DNA from: Modestobacter sp. VKM Ac-2982
GTDB lineage: Bacteria > Actinomycetota > Actinomycetes > Mycobacteriales > Geodermatophilaceae
Direction: 5' to 3'
Assembly: GCF_026967935.1 (NCBI RefSeq)
Contig: NZ_JAPVBL010000005.1
Coordinates: 1-64,000, forward strand
Length of the DNA stretch: 64,000 bases
Made by a program: the position numbers and the translations under genes. Below the pieces are notes generated by a model, which was not told the DNA's origin, did no database searches, and was given only the letters and a program-made list of their open reading frames with translations. Of this stretch, positions 22,064 to 29,828 are shown one piece after another. The stretch's first letter is position 1. Every line of letters starts with the position of its first letter.

Positions 22064-23215
22064 GTGACCGACAGCCAGCTCGACCACCCCGTGGCCAGCC
22101 CTGCCGGAGAGCCCCCGGTGCCGGACCTGCTGCCACTGGCCGGCTACACCGTCGCGGTGACCGCGGCCCGCCGCAGCGAGGAGCTGGGCGCGCTGCTGGA
22201 CCGCCGCGGTGCCCGGGTGCTCTACGCCCCGGCGATCCGGATCGTGCCGCTGTCCGACGACGCCGACCTGGTCGCGGCCACCCGGGAGGTGCTCGCCGCA
22301 CCGGTCGACCTGGTGGTGGCCACCACCGGGGTCGGGTTCCGCGGCTGGCTGGAGGCCGCCGAGGCGTGGGACCTGCCCCTGCGCGAGCACCTGGCCACCG
22401 CCCGGGTGCTGGCCCGGGGACCGAAGGCCCGCGGCGCGATCCGCGGGGCCGGCCTGGTCGATGCCTGGTCCCCGGAGTCGGAGAGCTCGGCCGAGGTGCT
22501 CTCGCACCTGCTGTCCGGGGCCGAGGGCCCGCTGCCCGGCCGCCGGATCGCCGTCCAGCTGCACGGTGACCCGCTGCCCGAGCTCGTCTCCGGGCTGGTG
22601 CGGGCCGGTGCCGAGGTCGTCAAGGTCCCGGTCTACCGCTGGGTGCTGCCCGAGGACACCGCCCCGCTGCGCCGCCTCGTCACGGTGATCGCCGCGCGCG
22701 CCGTCGACGCGGTGACCTTCACCAGCGCCCCCGCTGCCGCCAGCCTGCTGCAGGTCGCCGAGGAGGAGGGCGTCTACCCCGGCGTCCTCGGTGCCCTGAC
22801 CGACGCCGTGCTCCCGGTCGCCGTGGGGCCGGTCACCGCCGGACCGCTCGAGGCGGCCGGCATCCGGACGGCCCAGCCCGAGCGGGCCCGGCTCGGCGCG
22901 CTGGCCCGCGAGGTCGTCAGCGCGCTGCCGGCCCGGCACCCGGTGCTGCACTCCGGTGCGCACACGCTGCAGGTGCGTGGGCACGCCGCCGTCCTGGACG
23001 GCCGGCTGGTGGAGCTCGCCCCCGGGCCGATGGCGGTGCTGCGTGCGCTGGCCCGCCGGCCCGGCGTGGTCGTCTCCCGCGCCGACCTGCTCGGCGAGCT
23101 CTCCGGCGGCGGCGACGCGCACGCCGTGGAGATGGCCGTGACCCGGCTGCGCGCCGCCCTGGGTGCCCCGGTCGTGCAGACCGTGGTCAAGCGCGGCTAC
23201 CGCCTGGCGGTCTGA
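22064..23215 (+). CDS. nnaR: NnaR-type regulator: HemD-like domain fused to OmpR-type DNA-binding domain
   Basis: The 383-residue protein joins a uroporphyrinogen-III-synthase-like domain (about residues 25-285, e.g. GYTVAVTAARRSEELGALL) to a C-terminal OmpR/PhoB winged helix (LVELAPGPMAVLRALA, VSRADLLGELSG, VQTVVKRGYRLAV). This architecture is that of NnaR of Streptomyces and mycobacteria, which acts with GlnR on nitrate and nitrite assimilation genes. Its position upstream of the cyanate, nitrate and nitrite genes fits that role. A remaining enzymatic HemD activity for siroheme cannot be excluded. GTG start at 22064 without a Shine-Dalgarno. Confidence 0.85.
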   Translation: MTDSQLDHPVASPAGEPPVPDLLPLAGYTVAVTAARRSEELGALLDRRGARVLYAPAIRIVPLSDDADLVAATREVLAAPVDLVVATTGVGFRGWLEAAEAWDLPLREHLATARVLARGPKARGAIRGAGLVDAWSPESESSAEVLSHLLSGAEGPLPGRRIAVQLHGDPLPELVSGLVRAGAEVVKVPVYRWVLPEDTAPLRRLVTVIAARAVDAVTFTSAPAAASLLQVAEEEGVYPGVLGALTDAVLPVAVGPVTAGPLEAAGIRTAQPERARLGALAREVVSALPARHPVLHSGAHTLQVRGHAAVLDGRLVELAPGPMAVLRALARRPGVVVSRADLLGELSGGGDAHAVEMAVTRLRAALGAPVVQTVVKRGYRLAV

Positions 23216-23275
23216 GCACCCCACCGTCCGGCGACGGCCGCGTGTCCGCGCCCTCACAGCGAGGGCACCGGGCCG

Positions 23276-23340
23276 GTGCGGCCGTTGTTCCGTGCGGGTC
23301 ACGTCACCGCGCCGTCGTCGAAACCCCTCGTCCCTAGCGT
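23276..23340 (+). promoter_or_regulatory. cynS promoter with 11-bp-phased GlnR-like half-sites
   Basis: GTGCG (23276), GTTCC (23287), GTCAC (23298) and GAAAC (23320) start at multiples of 11 bases, and TAGCGT (23335-23340) is a TAnnnT -10 starting 15 bases after GAAAC. The narK promoter has the same elements at identical offsets and the same CCTAGCGT -10 region. No -35 consensus is present, as expected for an activator-dependent promoter. Confidence 0.6.
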
Positions 23341-23397
23341 TCGCGGTGCCCGGGCTGGACCGCCGGGCGACCTGGCCGACCGCACCCGAGGAGCTCG

Positions 23398-23847
23398 ATG
23401 ACGCCCGTCCTCCCGAAGTCCGACGCCGCCGACCTGGTGGTCGCCGCCCGACTCAGGCGCGGCCTGACCTGGGCCCAGCTCGCCGAGGAGATCGACGCGC
23501 CGGTCGTCTGGACCACCGCCGCCCTGCTCGGACAGCACCCGATGACCGCGGACCAGGCGGAGCGGGTCTGCCGGCTGCTGGAGCTGGACGAGAGCGTCGA
23601 GGAGAGCCTGCGCCTGCAGCCCTCCCGCGGCTCCGACCCGGCCCGGATGACCGACCCCACGGTCTACCGCTTCCTGGAGGCGCTGTCGGTCTACGGACCG
23701 GCGCTCAAGGAGCTGATCCACGAGGAGTTCGGCGACGGGATCATGAGCGCGATCAACTTCCGCGTGGACGTCGCCCGCCGGCCCGACCCGGACGGCGACC
23801 GGGTCGTCGTCACCTTCGACGGGAAGTTCCTGGACTACCGCTGGTGA
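23398..23847 (+). CDS. cynS: Cyanate hydratase (cyanase)
   Basis: Converts cyanate plus bicarbonate to ammonia and two CO2, giving usable nitrogen and removing a toxin. The 149-residue product has the N-terminal helical domain (RRGLTWAQLAEEI) and the C-terminal catalytic domain with Arg, Glu and Ser in the positions of the known active-site triad (TVYRFLEAL and IMSAINF). ATG at 23398 is preceded by GAGGAG. No carbonic anhydrase or CynX gene is adjacent; an FNT channel gene follows after 79 bases, probably in the same transcript. Confidence 0.95.
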   Translation: MTPVLPKSDAADLVVAARLRRGLTWAQLAEEIDAPVVWTTAALLGQHPMTADQAERVCRLLELDESVEESLRLQPSRGSDPARMTDPTVYRFLEALSVYGPALKELIHEEFGDGIMSAINFRVDVARRPDPDGDRVVVTFDGKFLDYRW

Positions 23848-23926
23848 CCCCGCGCCGGTTCCCCCCACGCGCCGCCGCGGTCGCTGCGCGCGCTCCCCTC
23901 CCACCCGCACAGCCGAGGAGCCACCC

Positions 23927-24802
23927 ATGTCCTACGTGAGCCCGAAGGACTTCACCACCAAGATGATCGACGCGGGCGAGGCGAAGGTCTTCATGGCAAC
24001 CCGCGACACGTTGATCCGGGCGTTCATGGCCGGGGCCATCCTGGCGCTGGCCGCTGCCTTCGCCGTCACGGTCACCGTGCAGACCGGCCAGCCCATCGTC
24101 GGGGCGCTGCTCTTCCCGGTCGGCTTCTGCCTGCTCTACCTGCTCGGCTTCGACCTGCTGACCGGGGTCTTCACGCTGGTGCCGCTGGCGCTGTTCGACA
24201 AGCGGCCGGGCGTGACCGTGCGCGGCATGCTGCGCAACTGGGGGCTGGTCTTCACCGGCAACTTCCTGGGCGCGTTCACCGTCGCGGTGATGATGGCGGT
24301 GATCTTCACCTACGGCTTCGCGATGCCCCCGAACGAGGTCGGGCAGGCCATCGGCACCATCGGTGAGGGCCGGACCGTCGGGTACGCCGAGTACGGCGCC
24401 GCCGGGATGCTGACGCTGTTCCTGCGCGGCGTGCTGTGCAACTGGATGGTCTCCACCGGCGTGGTCGCGGCGATGATGTCGACCTCGGTCTCCGGCAAGG
24501 TCATCGCGATGTGGATGCCGATCCTGCTGTTCTTCTACATGGGCTTCGAGCACTCGATCGTGAACATGTTCCTGTTCCCCTCCGGCCTGCTCCTCGGCGG
24601 CAACTTCTCCGTCGGTGACTACCTGATCTGGAACGAGATCCCGACCGTCCTCGGCAACCTGGTCGGTGGGCTCGCCTTCGTCGGGCTCACGCTCTACGCC
24701 ACCCATGCCAAGACAGGGGCCTCCCGCAAGCCGGCGCTCTCCGCCGACCTCCCCCGGGACGCAGCCGTGCCGGCCGACACCACGCCCGTCGGGGCCCGCT
24801 GA
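23927..24802 (+). CDS. Formate/nitrite transporter (FNT) family channel
   Basis: 291-residue integral membrane protein of the pentameric FNT family, six membrane helices, with LGFDLLTGVF, RGVLCNWMVSTG and the central-histidine segment GFEHSIVNM. FNT members conduct small monovalent anions such as nitrite, formate or hydrosulfide. Placement after cynS and within a nitrate/nitrite block favours nitrite, or possibly cyanate. ATG at 23927 has GAGGAG nine bases upstream. The hydrophilic C-terminal tail of about 25 residues is unremarkable. Confidence 0.93.
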   Translation: MSYVSPKDFTTKMIDAGEAKVFMATRDTLIRAFMAGAILALAAAFAVTVTVQTGQPIVGALLFPVGFCLLYLLGFDLLTGVFTLVPLALFDKRPGVTVRGMLRNWGLVFTGNFLGAFTVAVMMAVIFTYGFAMPPNEVGQAIGTIGEGRTVGYAEYGAAGMLTLFLRGVLCNWMVSTGVVAAMMSTSVSGKVIAMWMPILLFFYMGFEHSIVNMFLFPSGLLLGGNFSVGDYLIWNEIPTVLGNLVGGLAFVGLTLYATHAKTGASRKPALSADLPRDAAVPADTTPVGAR

Positions 24803-24832
24803 CCCCCCGGCGCCGGCGGCGCACCTGCGGAC

Positions 24833-24872
24833 GACGAACCGGTCCTCTCCCTCGGGAGGGGGCCGGTTCGTC
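24833..24872. terminator. Bidirectional terminator between FNT and DinB genes
   Basis: GACGAACCGG (24833-24842) pairs perfectly with CCGGTTCGTC (24863-24872), and the intervening 20 bases form a further CCTCTCCC/GGGAGGGG stem. It lies between convergent stops and should end both transcripts. Confidence 0.8.
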
Positions 24873-24889
24873 ATGCTGGTGGTCCGGGC

Positions 24890-25414
24890 TCAGCGCCAGT
24901 GGTACAGGTCGCGCAGCAGGGCGATCTCGGCGCCGTGGTGGGCGAGCTCGTCGGTGGCGTGCACCAGCAGGTCGGCCCAGCTGGAGTCGGCGTAGGGCCC
25001 CCAGGCCGGCCCGAGCGGTCGCCAGATGCCCTCCTCCCCCAGGTCGGTCATCGCCGTGCGGAACGCGGTCGCGGCGACGTCCAGGTCCCGGAGCGCCGAT
25101 GCGACGTCGCCGTGCCACTCCCGCCCGGACACGGTCAGCGGCCGCCCGGGCGGGGACTGCGCGAGGTAGTCGGCGAAGCAGCCCGAGGCCAGGTGCCACA
25201 GCCGCCAGGCGATCGTGGTGACCGGCGCGGGATCCGGCGCCGGGTCGGCCCAGTCCGCCGTCCAGGTGCCGTCGTCGCCGCGGCGCACCGACCAGGCGCC
25301 GTCCACCGGCTCGTCGAGGTACTCGGTGTCGCCCAGGCCGTCCAGCCGCTGGTCCAGCCGGGCGCGTGCGTCGTCCCAGCCTCGGAGCAGCACGGGCAGC
25401 ACGAGTCCGGCCAT
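24890..25414 (-). CDS. DinB/DfsB-family four-helix-bundle protein
   Basis: 174-residue protein of the DinB superfamily. Conserved His residues that typically bind a divalent metal are visible in WRLWHLASG and in DELAHHGAEIALLRDLY. Some members are mycothiol-dependent transferases, but this cannot be told here. ATG at 25414. It is convergent with the FNT gene and divergent from narK. Confidence 0.82.
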   Translation of the reverse strand: MAGLVLPVLLRGWDDARARLDQRLDGLGDTEYLDEPVDGAWSVRRGDDGTWTADWADPAPDPAPVTTIAWRLWHLASGCFADYLAQSPPGRPLTVSGREWHGDVASALRDLDVAATAFRTAMTDLGEEGIWRPLGPAWGPYADSSWADLLVHATDELAHHGAEIALLRDLYHWR

Positions 25415-25485
25415 GCCCTCGGACCGTAGGGCGACCCGCCCACGTTCGGGGGCCCACCCGGCCTCACATCGTGGTCCGGCGGCCC

Positions 25486-25550
25486 GTGCGGGGCATGTAC
25501 CGCACCGGTCACGCCGTCGCGGTGGGGTGGAAACGCCCGGTTCCTAGCGT
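25486..25550 (+). promoter_or_regulatory. narK promoter with 11-bp-phased GlnR-like half-sites
   Basis: GTGCG (25486), GTACC (25497), GTCAC (25508), GAAAC (25530) and TAGCGT (25545-25550) lie at exactly the same offsets as the corresponding elements upstream of cynS, and both end in CCTAGCGT. The leader to the ATG at 25615 would be about 58 bases. Confidence 0.6.
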
Positions 25551-25614
25551 CGTCCCCGGCGCCGTCCCAGCCGGGTGGGCGCCCGCGGTCCGGCCTCGAA
25601 CCAGGGATGACCTC

Positions 25615-27051
25615 ATGACAGAGACCCAGCTCCACCGCCCGGGCGCACCGGCTGTGTCGCCCCCTGCCGGCGGCGCCACCGCGACCCGGGGTGGCAGTCG
25701 GTGGATCGACCACTACGCCCCGGAGGACCCGGCGTTCTGGGCCTCACCGCAGGGGAAGCCGGTCGCCCGCCGCAACCTGGTGTGGTCGGTGCTCGCGGAG
25801 AACATCGGGTTCAGCGTGTGGCAGATGTTCAGCGTCGCCACCGCCGTTCTCGCCTCGATCGGCTACGGCTTCACCAGCGACCAGCTCTTCTGGCTGGTCG
25901 CCACCGCCGGCCTGGTGGGCGCGATCATGCGGGTGCCCTACACCTTCATGCCGGCGCTGCTCGGTGGGCGCAACTGGACGGTCGTCAGCGCGGCGCTGTT
26001 ACTGGTGCCGGTGACCATGCTCGTGGTCGCCGCGACCACCGGGCAGCCCTACTGGTTCTGGGTGCTCACCGCGATCACCTGCGGCTTCGGCGGCGGCAAC
26101 TTCGCCTCCTCGATGGCCAACATCTCCTTCTTCTACCCGGACAAGGAGAAGGGCTTCGCCCTCGGCCTCAACGCCGCCGGCGGCAACATCGGCGTGGCGA
26201 TCATCCAGCTGGTGGGCCCGCTCGCCGTCACCGCCGGCACCATCGCGGTGATCGGCGGGAGCACCGGGACGACGGCCGGCGGCGACGCCCGGTACGTGCA
26301 GAACGTGGCGCTGATCTGGGTGCCGTTCATCGTCCTGGCGGTCGTCGGCGCCTGGTTCGGGATGAACAACCTGTCCGGGGCGAAGGCCAACATCGCCGAC
26401 CAGGCAGCGATCGCCCGGCGCAAGCAGACCTGGATCATGTCCTTCCTCTACATCGGCGCGTTCGGCTCGTTCATCGGCTTCTCCGGGGCGTTCCCGCTGG
26501 TGCTGGCCAACGAGTTCGCCGCCGACACCTACCGCTACGCCTTCCTCGGGCCCCTGGTTGGCTCGCTGTCCCGGCCCTTCGGCGGGTGGCTCGCCGACCG
26601 GGTGGGCGGCGCGAAGGTCACGATCGTCACCTTCATCGGCCAGGCCGTCGCGATCGGCGCCGCCATCGCCGCGCTGGGGGCCGGCAGCTTCGGCGGTTTC
26701 CTGGCCAGCTTCCTGGTGCTGTTCGCCGTCGTGGGCATGACCAACGGGTCGACCTACCGGATGATCCCGATCATCTACCGGGCCGAGGCCGCCGCGGCGC
26801 GCTCGGCGGACACCCCGGCCCAGGTGCTCTACCGCGCGCGGCGGGACACCGCCGCCGCCGTCGGCATCATCTCCGCGGTCGGTGCGCTGGGGGCGGTGTT
26901 CATCCCGCGGATCGTGTCGGAGTCCTACCTCGCCACCGGCAGCGTGGTGACCGCCCTGGGCGCCTTCTGCGGCTTCTACATCGCCTGCGTCGCGGTGACC
27001 TGGTTCGTCTACCTGCGCCGCGGCACGCTGATGCAGCAGGCCGGCGTCTGA
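25615..27051 (+). CDS. narK: Nitrate/nitrite transporter of the NarK family
   Basis: 478-residue major facilitator protein with about 12 membrane helices. The family nitrate signature is clear in GGGNFASSMANISFFYP, and the second in VGMTNGSTYRMIPIIY. Arg residues in the substrate path are in RVPYTFMPALLGG and near the second signature. It probably imports nitrate for NasA. ATG at 25615 follows AGGGATGACC only weakly, but the upstream open frame contains the promoter and is not coding. Confidence 0.95.
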   Translation: MTETQLHRPGAPAVSPPAGGATATRGGSRWIDHYAPEDPAFWASPQGKPVARRNLVWSVLAENIGFSVWQMFSVATAVLASIGYGFTSDQLFWLVATAGLVGAIMRVPYTFMPALLGGRNWTVVSAALLLVPVTMLVVAATTGQPYWFWVLTAITCGFGGGNFASSMANISFFYPDKEKGFALGLNAAGGNIGVAIIQLVGPLAVTAGTIAVIGGSTGTTAGGDARYVQNVALIWVPFIVLAVVGAWFGMNNLSGAKANIADQAAIARRKQTWIMSFLYIGAFGSFIGFSGAFPLVLANEFAADTYRYAFLGPLVGSLSRPFGGWLADRVGGAKVTIVTFIGQAVAIGAAIAALGAGSFGGFLASFLVLFAVVGMTNGSTYRMIPIIYRAEAAAARSADTPAQVLYRARRDTAAAVGIISAVGALGAVFIPRIVSESYLATGSVVTALGAFCGFYIACVAVTWFVYLRRGTLMQQAGV

Positions 27052-27063
27052 CCAACTGCTCCT

Positions 27064-27098
27064 GGCCGCTCCGCCCCTGCTCCGGGGGCGGGGCGGCC
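27064..27098 (+). terminator. Terminator after narK
   Basis: GGCCGCTCCGCCCC (27064-27077) pairs with GGGGCGGGGCGGCC (27085-27098) with a single G-T wobble and a seven-base loop, 12 bases past the narK stop. No T-run follows, which is common in this G+C range. Confidence 0.72.
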
Positions 27099-27172
27099 TC
27101 CTGCTGCCCCGCCGTGGTGAGACGCGGTCTCCGCCAGGTGCAGCACGGCCCGCGGCGGGCCATGATCACCGC

Positions 27173-27967
27173 GTGAGGGAACCCATCGGCGATGAGCGCG
27201 TGCCCGGCCGGGACCTGGTCGAGACCGGAGAGCTGGTCGCCGGGTCGATGACCCGGGCCGTCGCCGGGCTGCTGTTCGAGCCCGACTCCAGCCCGCTGCG
27301 GCTGGACGAGCGGCTCGCCTCCTGCCTCCGGGACGCCGCCACCTCGGCCGCCGAGCTGCCGCTGACCTGGGAGCGCGCCCGGGCCGGCGCCGTCCTGGCC
27401 TTCGCCGCGGAGCTGTCGGTCACCCGCGCCCACCAGGGCCGCCCGGTGCGCAGCGACGGCTTCTTCAGCGTGAGCACCGCGGCCCGGTCGGCCGCCGAGC
27501 GGCTGGTCGAGGACGTCGTCCAGGCCGCGCGGCGGACCACCGAGGAGCGCCGGGTGCGGCACCTGGGCTACCTGGTCGCCGAGGTGGTCGTCTCCCCCGA
27601 CATCGACGTGGCGCTGGCCGCCCGGGCGCTGCAGCTGGCCGAGTCGTGCAGCTGGCGCCAGCTGGTGTACCTGGCCGCCGTGGGCCGGCGCGACCGTGCC
27701 CCGCTGCCGCTGGGCGCCCTGGAGGACGACCCGCGCGGCTGGCGGGCGTGGGGGGCGCGGGAGGACGTGTCGGACCTGCAGCGCAGCGGGCTGCTGGACC
27801 CGGCGCCGGTCGTCTCCCGCCCCGGCGCCGTCCGGCCCCGGCTGCGCCCGACCGACCTGCGGCTGACCCGCCGTGGCGTGCTGGTGCACCGGCTGTTGGC
27901 GCTGGACTTCGTCCGCGAGGACGACGTCGCCGCCGCCCTCGCCGACCTCGAGCTGCCCCCCGCCTGA
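27173..27967 (+). CDS. Uncharacterised protein
   Basis: 264-residue soluble protein without a domain I recognise. It is Arg/Ala/Leu-rich and mostly helical in appearance, with a conserved-looking middle (RHLGYLVAEVVVSPDIDVAL, SCSWRQLVYLAAVGRRD) and a C-terminal segment LRLTRRGVLVHRLLALDFV. Codon use is like its neighbours and the frame is open with strong GC3 bias, so it is a real gene. GTG at 27173. It follows narK but is separated from it by a terminator. Confidence 0.75.
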   Translation: MREPIGDERVPGRDLVETGELVAGSMTRAVAGLLFEPDSSPLRLDERLASCLRDAATSAAELPLTWERARAGAVLAFAAELSVTRAHQGRPVRSDGFFSVSTAARSAAERLVEDVVQAARRTTEERRVRHLGYLVAEVVVSPDIDVALAARALQLAESCSWRQLVYLAAVGRRDRAPLPLGALEDDPRGWRAWGAREDVSDLQRSGLLDPAPVVSRPGAVRPRLRPTDLRLTRRGVLVHRLLALDFVREDDVAAALADLELPPA

Positions 27968-27984
27968 CCTCGCCCCTGTTCCCA

Positions 27985-28065
27985 GCGGTGATCAGGTGCC
28001 CTGATCACCGCCTGTCCCCCTGCACCAACGTTGGTGCGGGGGGCCAGGCGTTGGTGCAGGGGGAC
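27985..28065. terminator. Complex inverted-repeat region between convergent genes
   Basis: Two structures. GCGGTGATCAGG (27985-27996) pairs with CCTGATCACCGC (28000-28011) around a three-base loop. Then GTCCCCCTGCACCAACG (28014-28030) pairs perfectly over 17 bases with CGTTGGTGCAGGGGGAC (28049-28065). The left arm of the second also forms the perfect 16-base palindrome GCACCAACGTTGGTGC (28022-28037), which would exclude the long stem. Probably a bidirectional terminator. Confidence 0.7.
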
Positions 28066-28102
28066 GGCGGATCGGCCGCGTGGTGCCGCCGTCGCGACCG
28101 GG

Positions 28103-28891
28103 TCAGCCCGCGGACCGCGCGTAGGCCACCGGCGTCGTCGCGATCATCCGGCGGAAGTGCCGGGTCAGGTGCGACTGGTCGGTGAACCCGCTGGCCGCGG
28201 CGACCTCGGCGGCGGGCATCCCGTCGAGCAGCAACCGCCGGGCCAGGTCGATCCGCCGGCCGGTCAGGTAGCGGTGCGGCGGCAGCCCGTGCCGCCTCGT
28301 GAACGCCCGGACGACGTGGGTCGCCGAGACCCCGAACAGCGCCGCGGCCTCCTCCAGCGCCAGCCCCTCGGCCACCCGGGTGTCCAGCAGGTCACGCACC
28401 CGGTCGGCCAGGGCGTCGTCCCGCACGGCCGGCGGGGCGGCCACGGCGCGGTCCAGGTGCTGGCCGAGTCGCTCCCGCACGAACGCCCACCGGCTCTGCG
28501 CCTCCAGGGCGTCACCGCCGGGCCGCACCGCCGCGTGCAGGGCGGAGAGCCGGCTGCGCAGGGCGTCGTCGTCGAACGCCGGCTGGTCGACGGCCACCCC
28601 GACCCGGTCGGCGCCGAGGGTGTCGGCGGCCAGGTAGAGCACCCGCTTGTGGAAGCCGCCGGGCGACCAGGACCGGCCGTCGTGCGGCACGCCGGGCGGC
28701 AGCAGGGTCACCTCGGCCCGGGAGGCGCCGTGGGCGTGCCGGTCCAGGTCGTAGCGGACCACCCCGTCGTCGACCAGCAGCAGCGTCCAGGACTCGTGGG
28801 TGTGCGCGGGGTAGACGTGGTCGGTGAAGTGGGCGTGGAAGACCTCGGTCAGCCCGGGCACGTCCGGCCGCCAGGCGACCACCTCGCTCAC
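28103..28891 (-). CDS. AraC-family transcriptional regulator
   Basis: 262-residue regulator with an N-terminal cupin-like sensing domain (HFTDHVYPAHTHESWTLLLV, LLPPGVPHDG) and a C-terminal pair of helix-turn-helices (LALEEAAALFGVSATHVVRAF and AEVAAASGFTDQSHLTRHF). The GTG at 28891 puts the cupin at the N-terminus as in relatives. It is divergent from the DUF2000 gene with 50 bases between, a common pairing, so it probably controls that gene. Confidence 0.92.
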   Translation of the reverse strand: MSEVVAWRPDVPGLTEVFHAHFTDHVYPAHTHESWTLLLVDDGVVRYDLDRHAHGASRAEVTLLPPGVPHDGRSWSPGGFHKRVLYLAADTLGADRVGVAVDQPAFDDDALRSRLSALHAAVRPGGDALEAQSRWAFVRERLGQHLDRAVAAPPAVRDDALADRVRDLLDTRVAEGLALEEAAALFGVSATHVVRAFTRRHGLPPHRYLTGRRIDLARRLLLDGMPAAEVAAASGFTDQSHLTRHFRRMIATTPVAYARSAG

Positions 28892-28941
28892 GTCAGGAAC
28901 GTACAAGACCCGACGGACGGCGGGCCGCGACGCTGAGCAGC

Positions 28942-29373
28942 ATGGACACCCCCGCCGAGGCACCCCGCTGGGCCACGAAGATCGCCGTCCTGCTGCGCGC
29001 GGACCTCGCCCCCTGGCAGGCGTTGAACGTGACCGCGTTCCTGGTCAGCGGGATCACCGCGACCGGCCCCGAGCTGGTCGGCGAGCCGTACGAGGACGCC
29101 GACGGCACCGGCTACCTGCCGATGCTGCGCCAGCCGGTGCTCGTCCTCACCGGGCGGGCCGAGCTGCTGCGCACCGCCCGCACCCGGGCGCTGGAGCGGT
29201 CGCTGACCCCCGCCGTCTTCACCGCCGAGCTGTTCAGCACGCCGGGCGACGTGCAGAACCGGGCCGCCGTCCGCGCGGTCGCCGGCACCGACCTGGACCT
29301 CGTGGGCCTTGCGGTGCACGGCCCGAGGAACGCCGTCGACAAGGTCGTGAAGGGCGCCGGCATGCACCCGTGA
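28942..29373 (+). CDS. DUF2000-family protein
   Basis: 143-residue protein of the DUF2000 family, whose known structures resemble peptidyl-tRNA hydrolase II but whose function is unknown. Recognisable segments are TKIAVLLRADLAPWQALNV, an internal LTPAVFTAELFSTP, and DLDLVGLAVHGPRNAVDKVV near the C-terminus. ATG at 28942. Divergent from the adjacent AraC-type regulator. Confidence 0.82.
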   Translation: MDTPAEAPRWATKIAVLLRADLAPWQALNVTAFLVSGITATGPELVGEPYEDADGTGYLPMLRQPVLVLTGRAELLRTARTRALERSLTPAVFTAELFSTPGDVQNRAAVRAVAGTDLDLVGLAVHGPRNAVDKVVKGAGMHP

Positions 29374-29398
29374 AGGACTCCCTCGCACGCTCGCGGCG

Positions 29399-29417
29399 GG
29401 CCCCCTGCGAGGGGGCC
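29399..29417. terminator. Short bidirectional terminator stem
   Basis: GGCCCCC (29399-29405) pairs with GGGGGCC (29411-29417) around TGCGA, just past the DUF2000 stop and just past the convergent nirD stop at 29421. Confidence 0.55.
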
Positions 29418-29420
29418 GGA

Positions 29421-29828
29421 CTACACGGTGACGACCAGGGCGCCGTCCTGGTCGGAGACCGGGAAGAGCCGCACCGGCGGCGCGGTGCTGGTGCAGGTGC
29501 CGTCGGACCAGCGGAAGGCGTACAGGTGCAGCGGGCAGACCAGCACGGTCGCGTCGGTCTGCCCGTCGGCCAGCGGCCCGCCGGAGTGCGGGCAGGCCGC
29601 CTGGGTGGCGTGCAGCGACCCGTCGCGCAGCCGGAACACGGCGACCTGCACGTCACCGGCGACGAATGCCCGGCCCTCCCCCGGCGGCACGTCGTCCACC
29701 CGGCCGACCACGTGCGGCACGCCCGCTCCTCCGGCCGCCGCACCGTCGGTGACCTCGGTGGCCGGCGTGCCGGCCTTCGGCGGTGCGCTGGTGGGCGCCC
29801 CGGGGGCGTCGGAGTGGGTGGCGATCAT
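29421..29828 (-). CDS. nirD: Nitrite reductase [NAD(P)H] small subunit, Rieske type
   Basis: 135-residue partner of NirB. The C-terminal 100 residues form a Rieske-like domain in which both [2Fe-2S] ligand pairs are present: CPH in ACPHSGGPL and CPLH in VLVCPLHLYAF. Many enterobacterial NirD proteins lack these ligands, so this one may bind a cluster. A 35-residue Pro/Ala-rich N-terminal extension precedes it. ATG at 29828 overlaps the nirB stop (ATGA). Confidence 0.93.
   Translation of the reverse strand: MIATHSDAPGAPTSAPPKAGTPATEVTDGAAAGGAGVPHVVGRVDDVPPGEGRAFVAGDVQVAVFRLRDGSLHATQAACPHSGGPLADGQTDATVLVCPLHLYAFRWSDGTCTSTAPPVRLFPVSDQDGALVVTV

Noticed and set aside
22064-23215. Plain uroporphyrinogen-III synthase for siroheme
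   Set aside because: The C-terminal OmpR-type DNA-binding domain makes a regulatory role more likely, although enzyme activity is not excluded.
27173-27967. GPP34/Golgi phosphoprotein 3-like protein
   Set aside because: Size and helical Arg/Leu-rich composition suggested it, but I could not find the family's conserved motifs.
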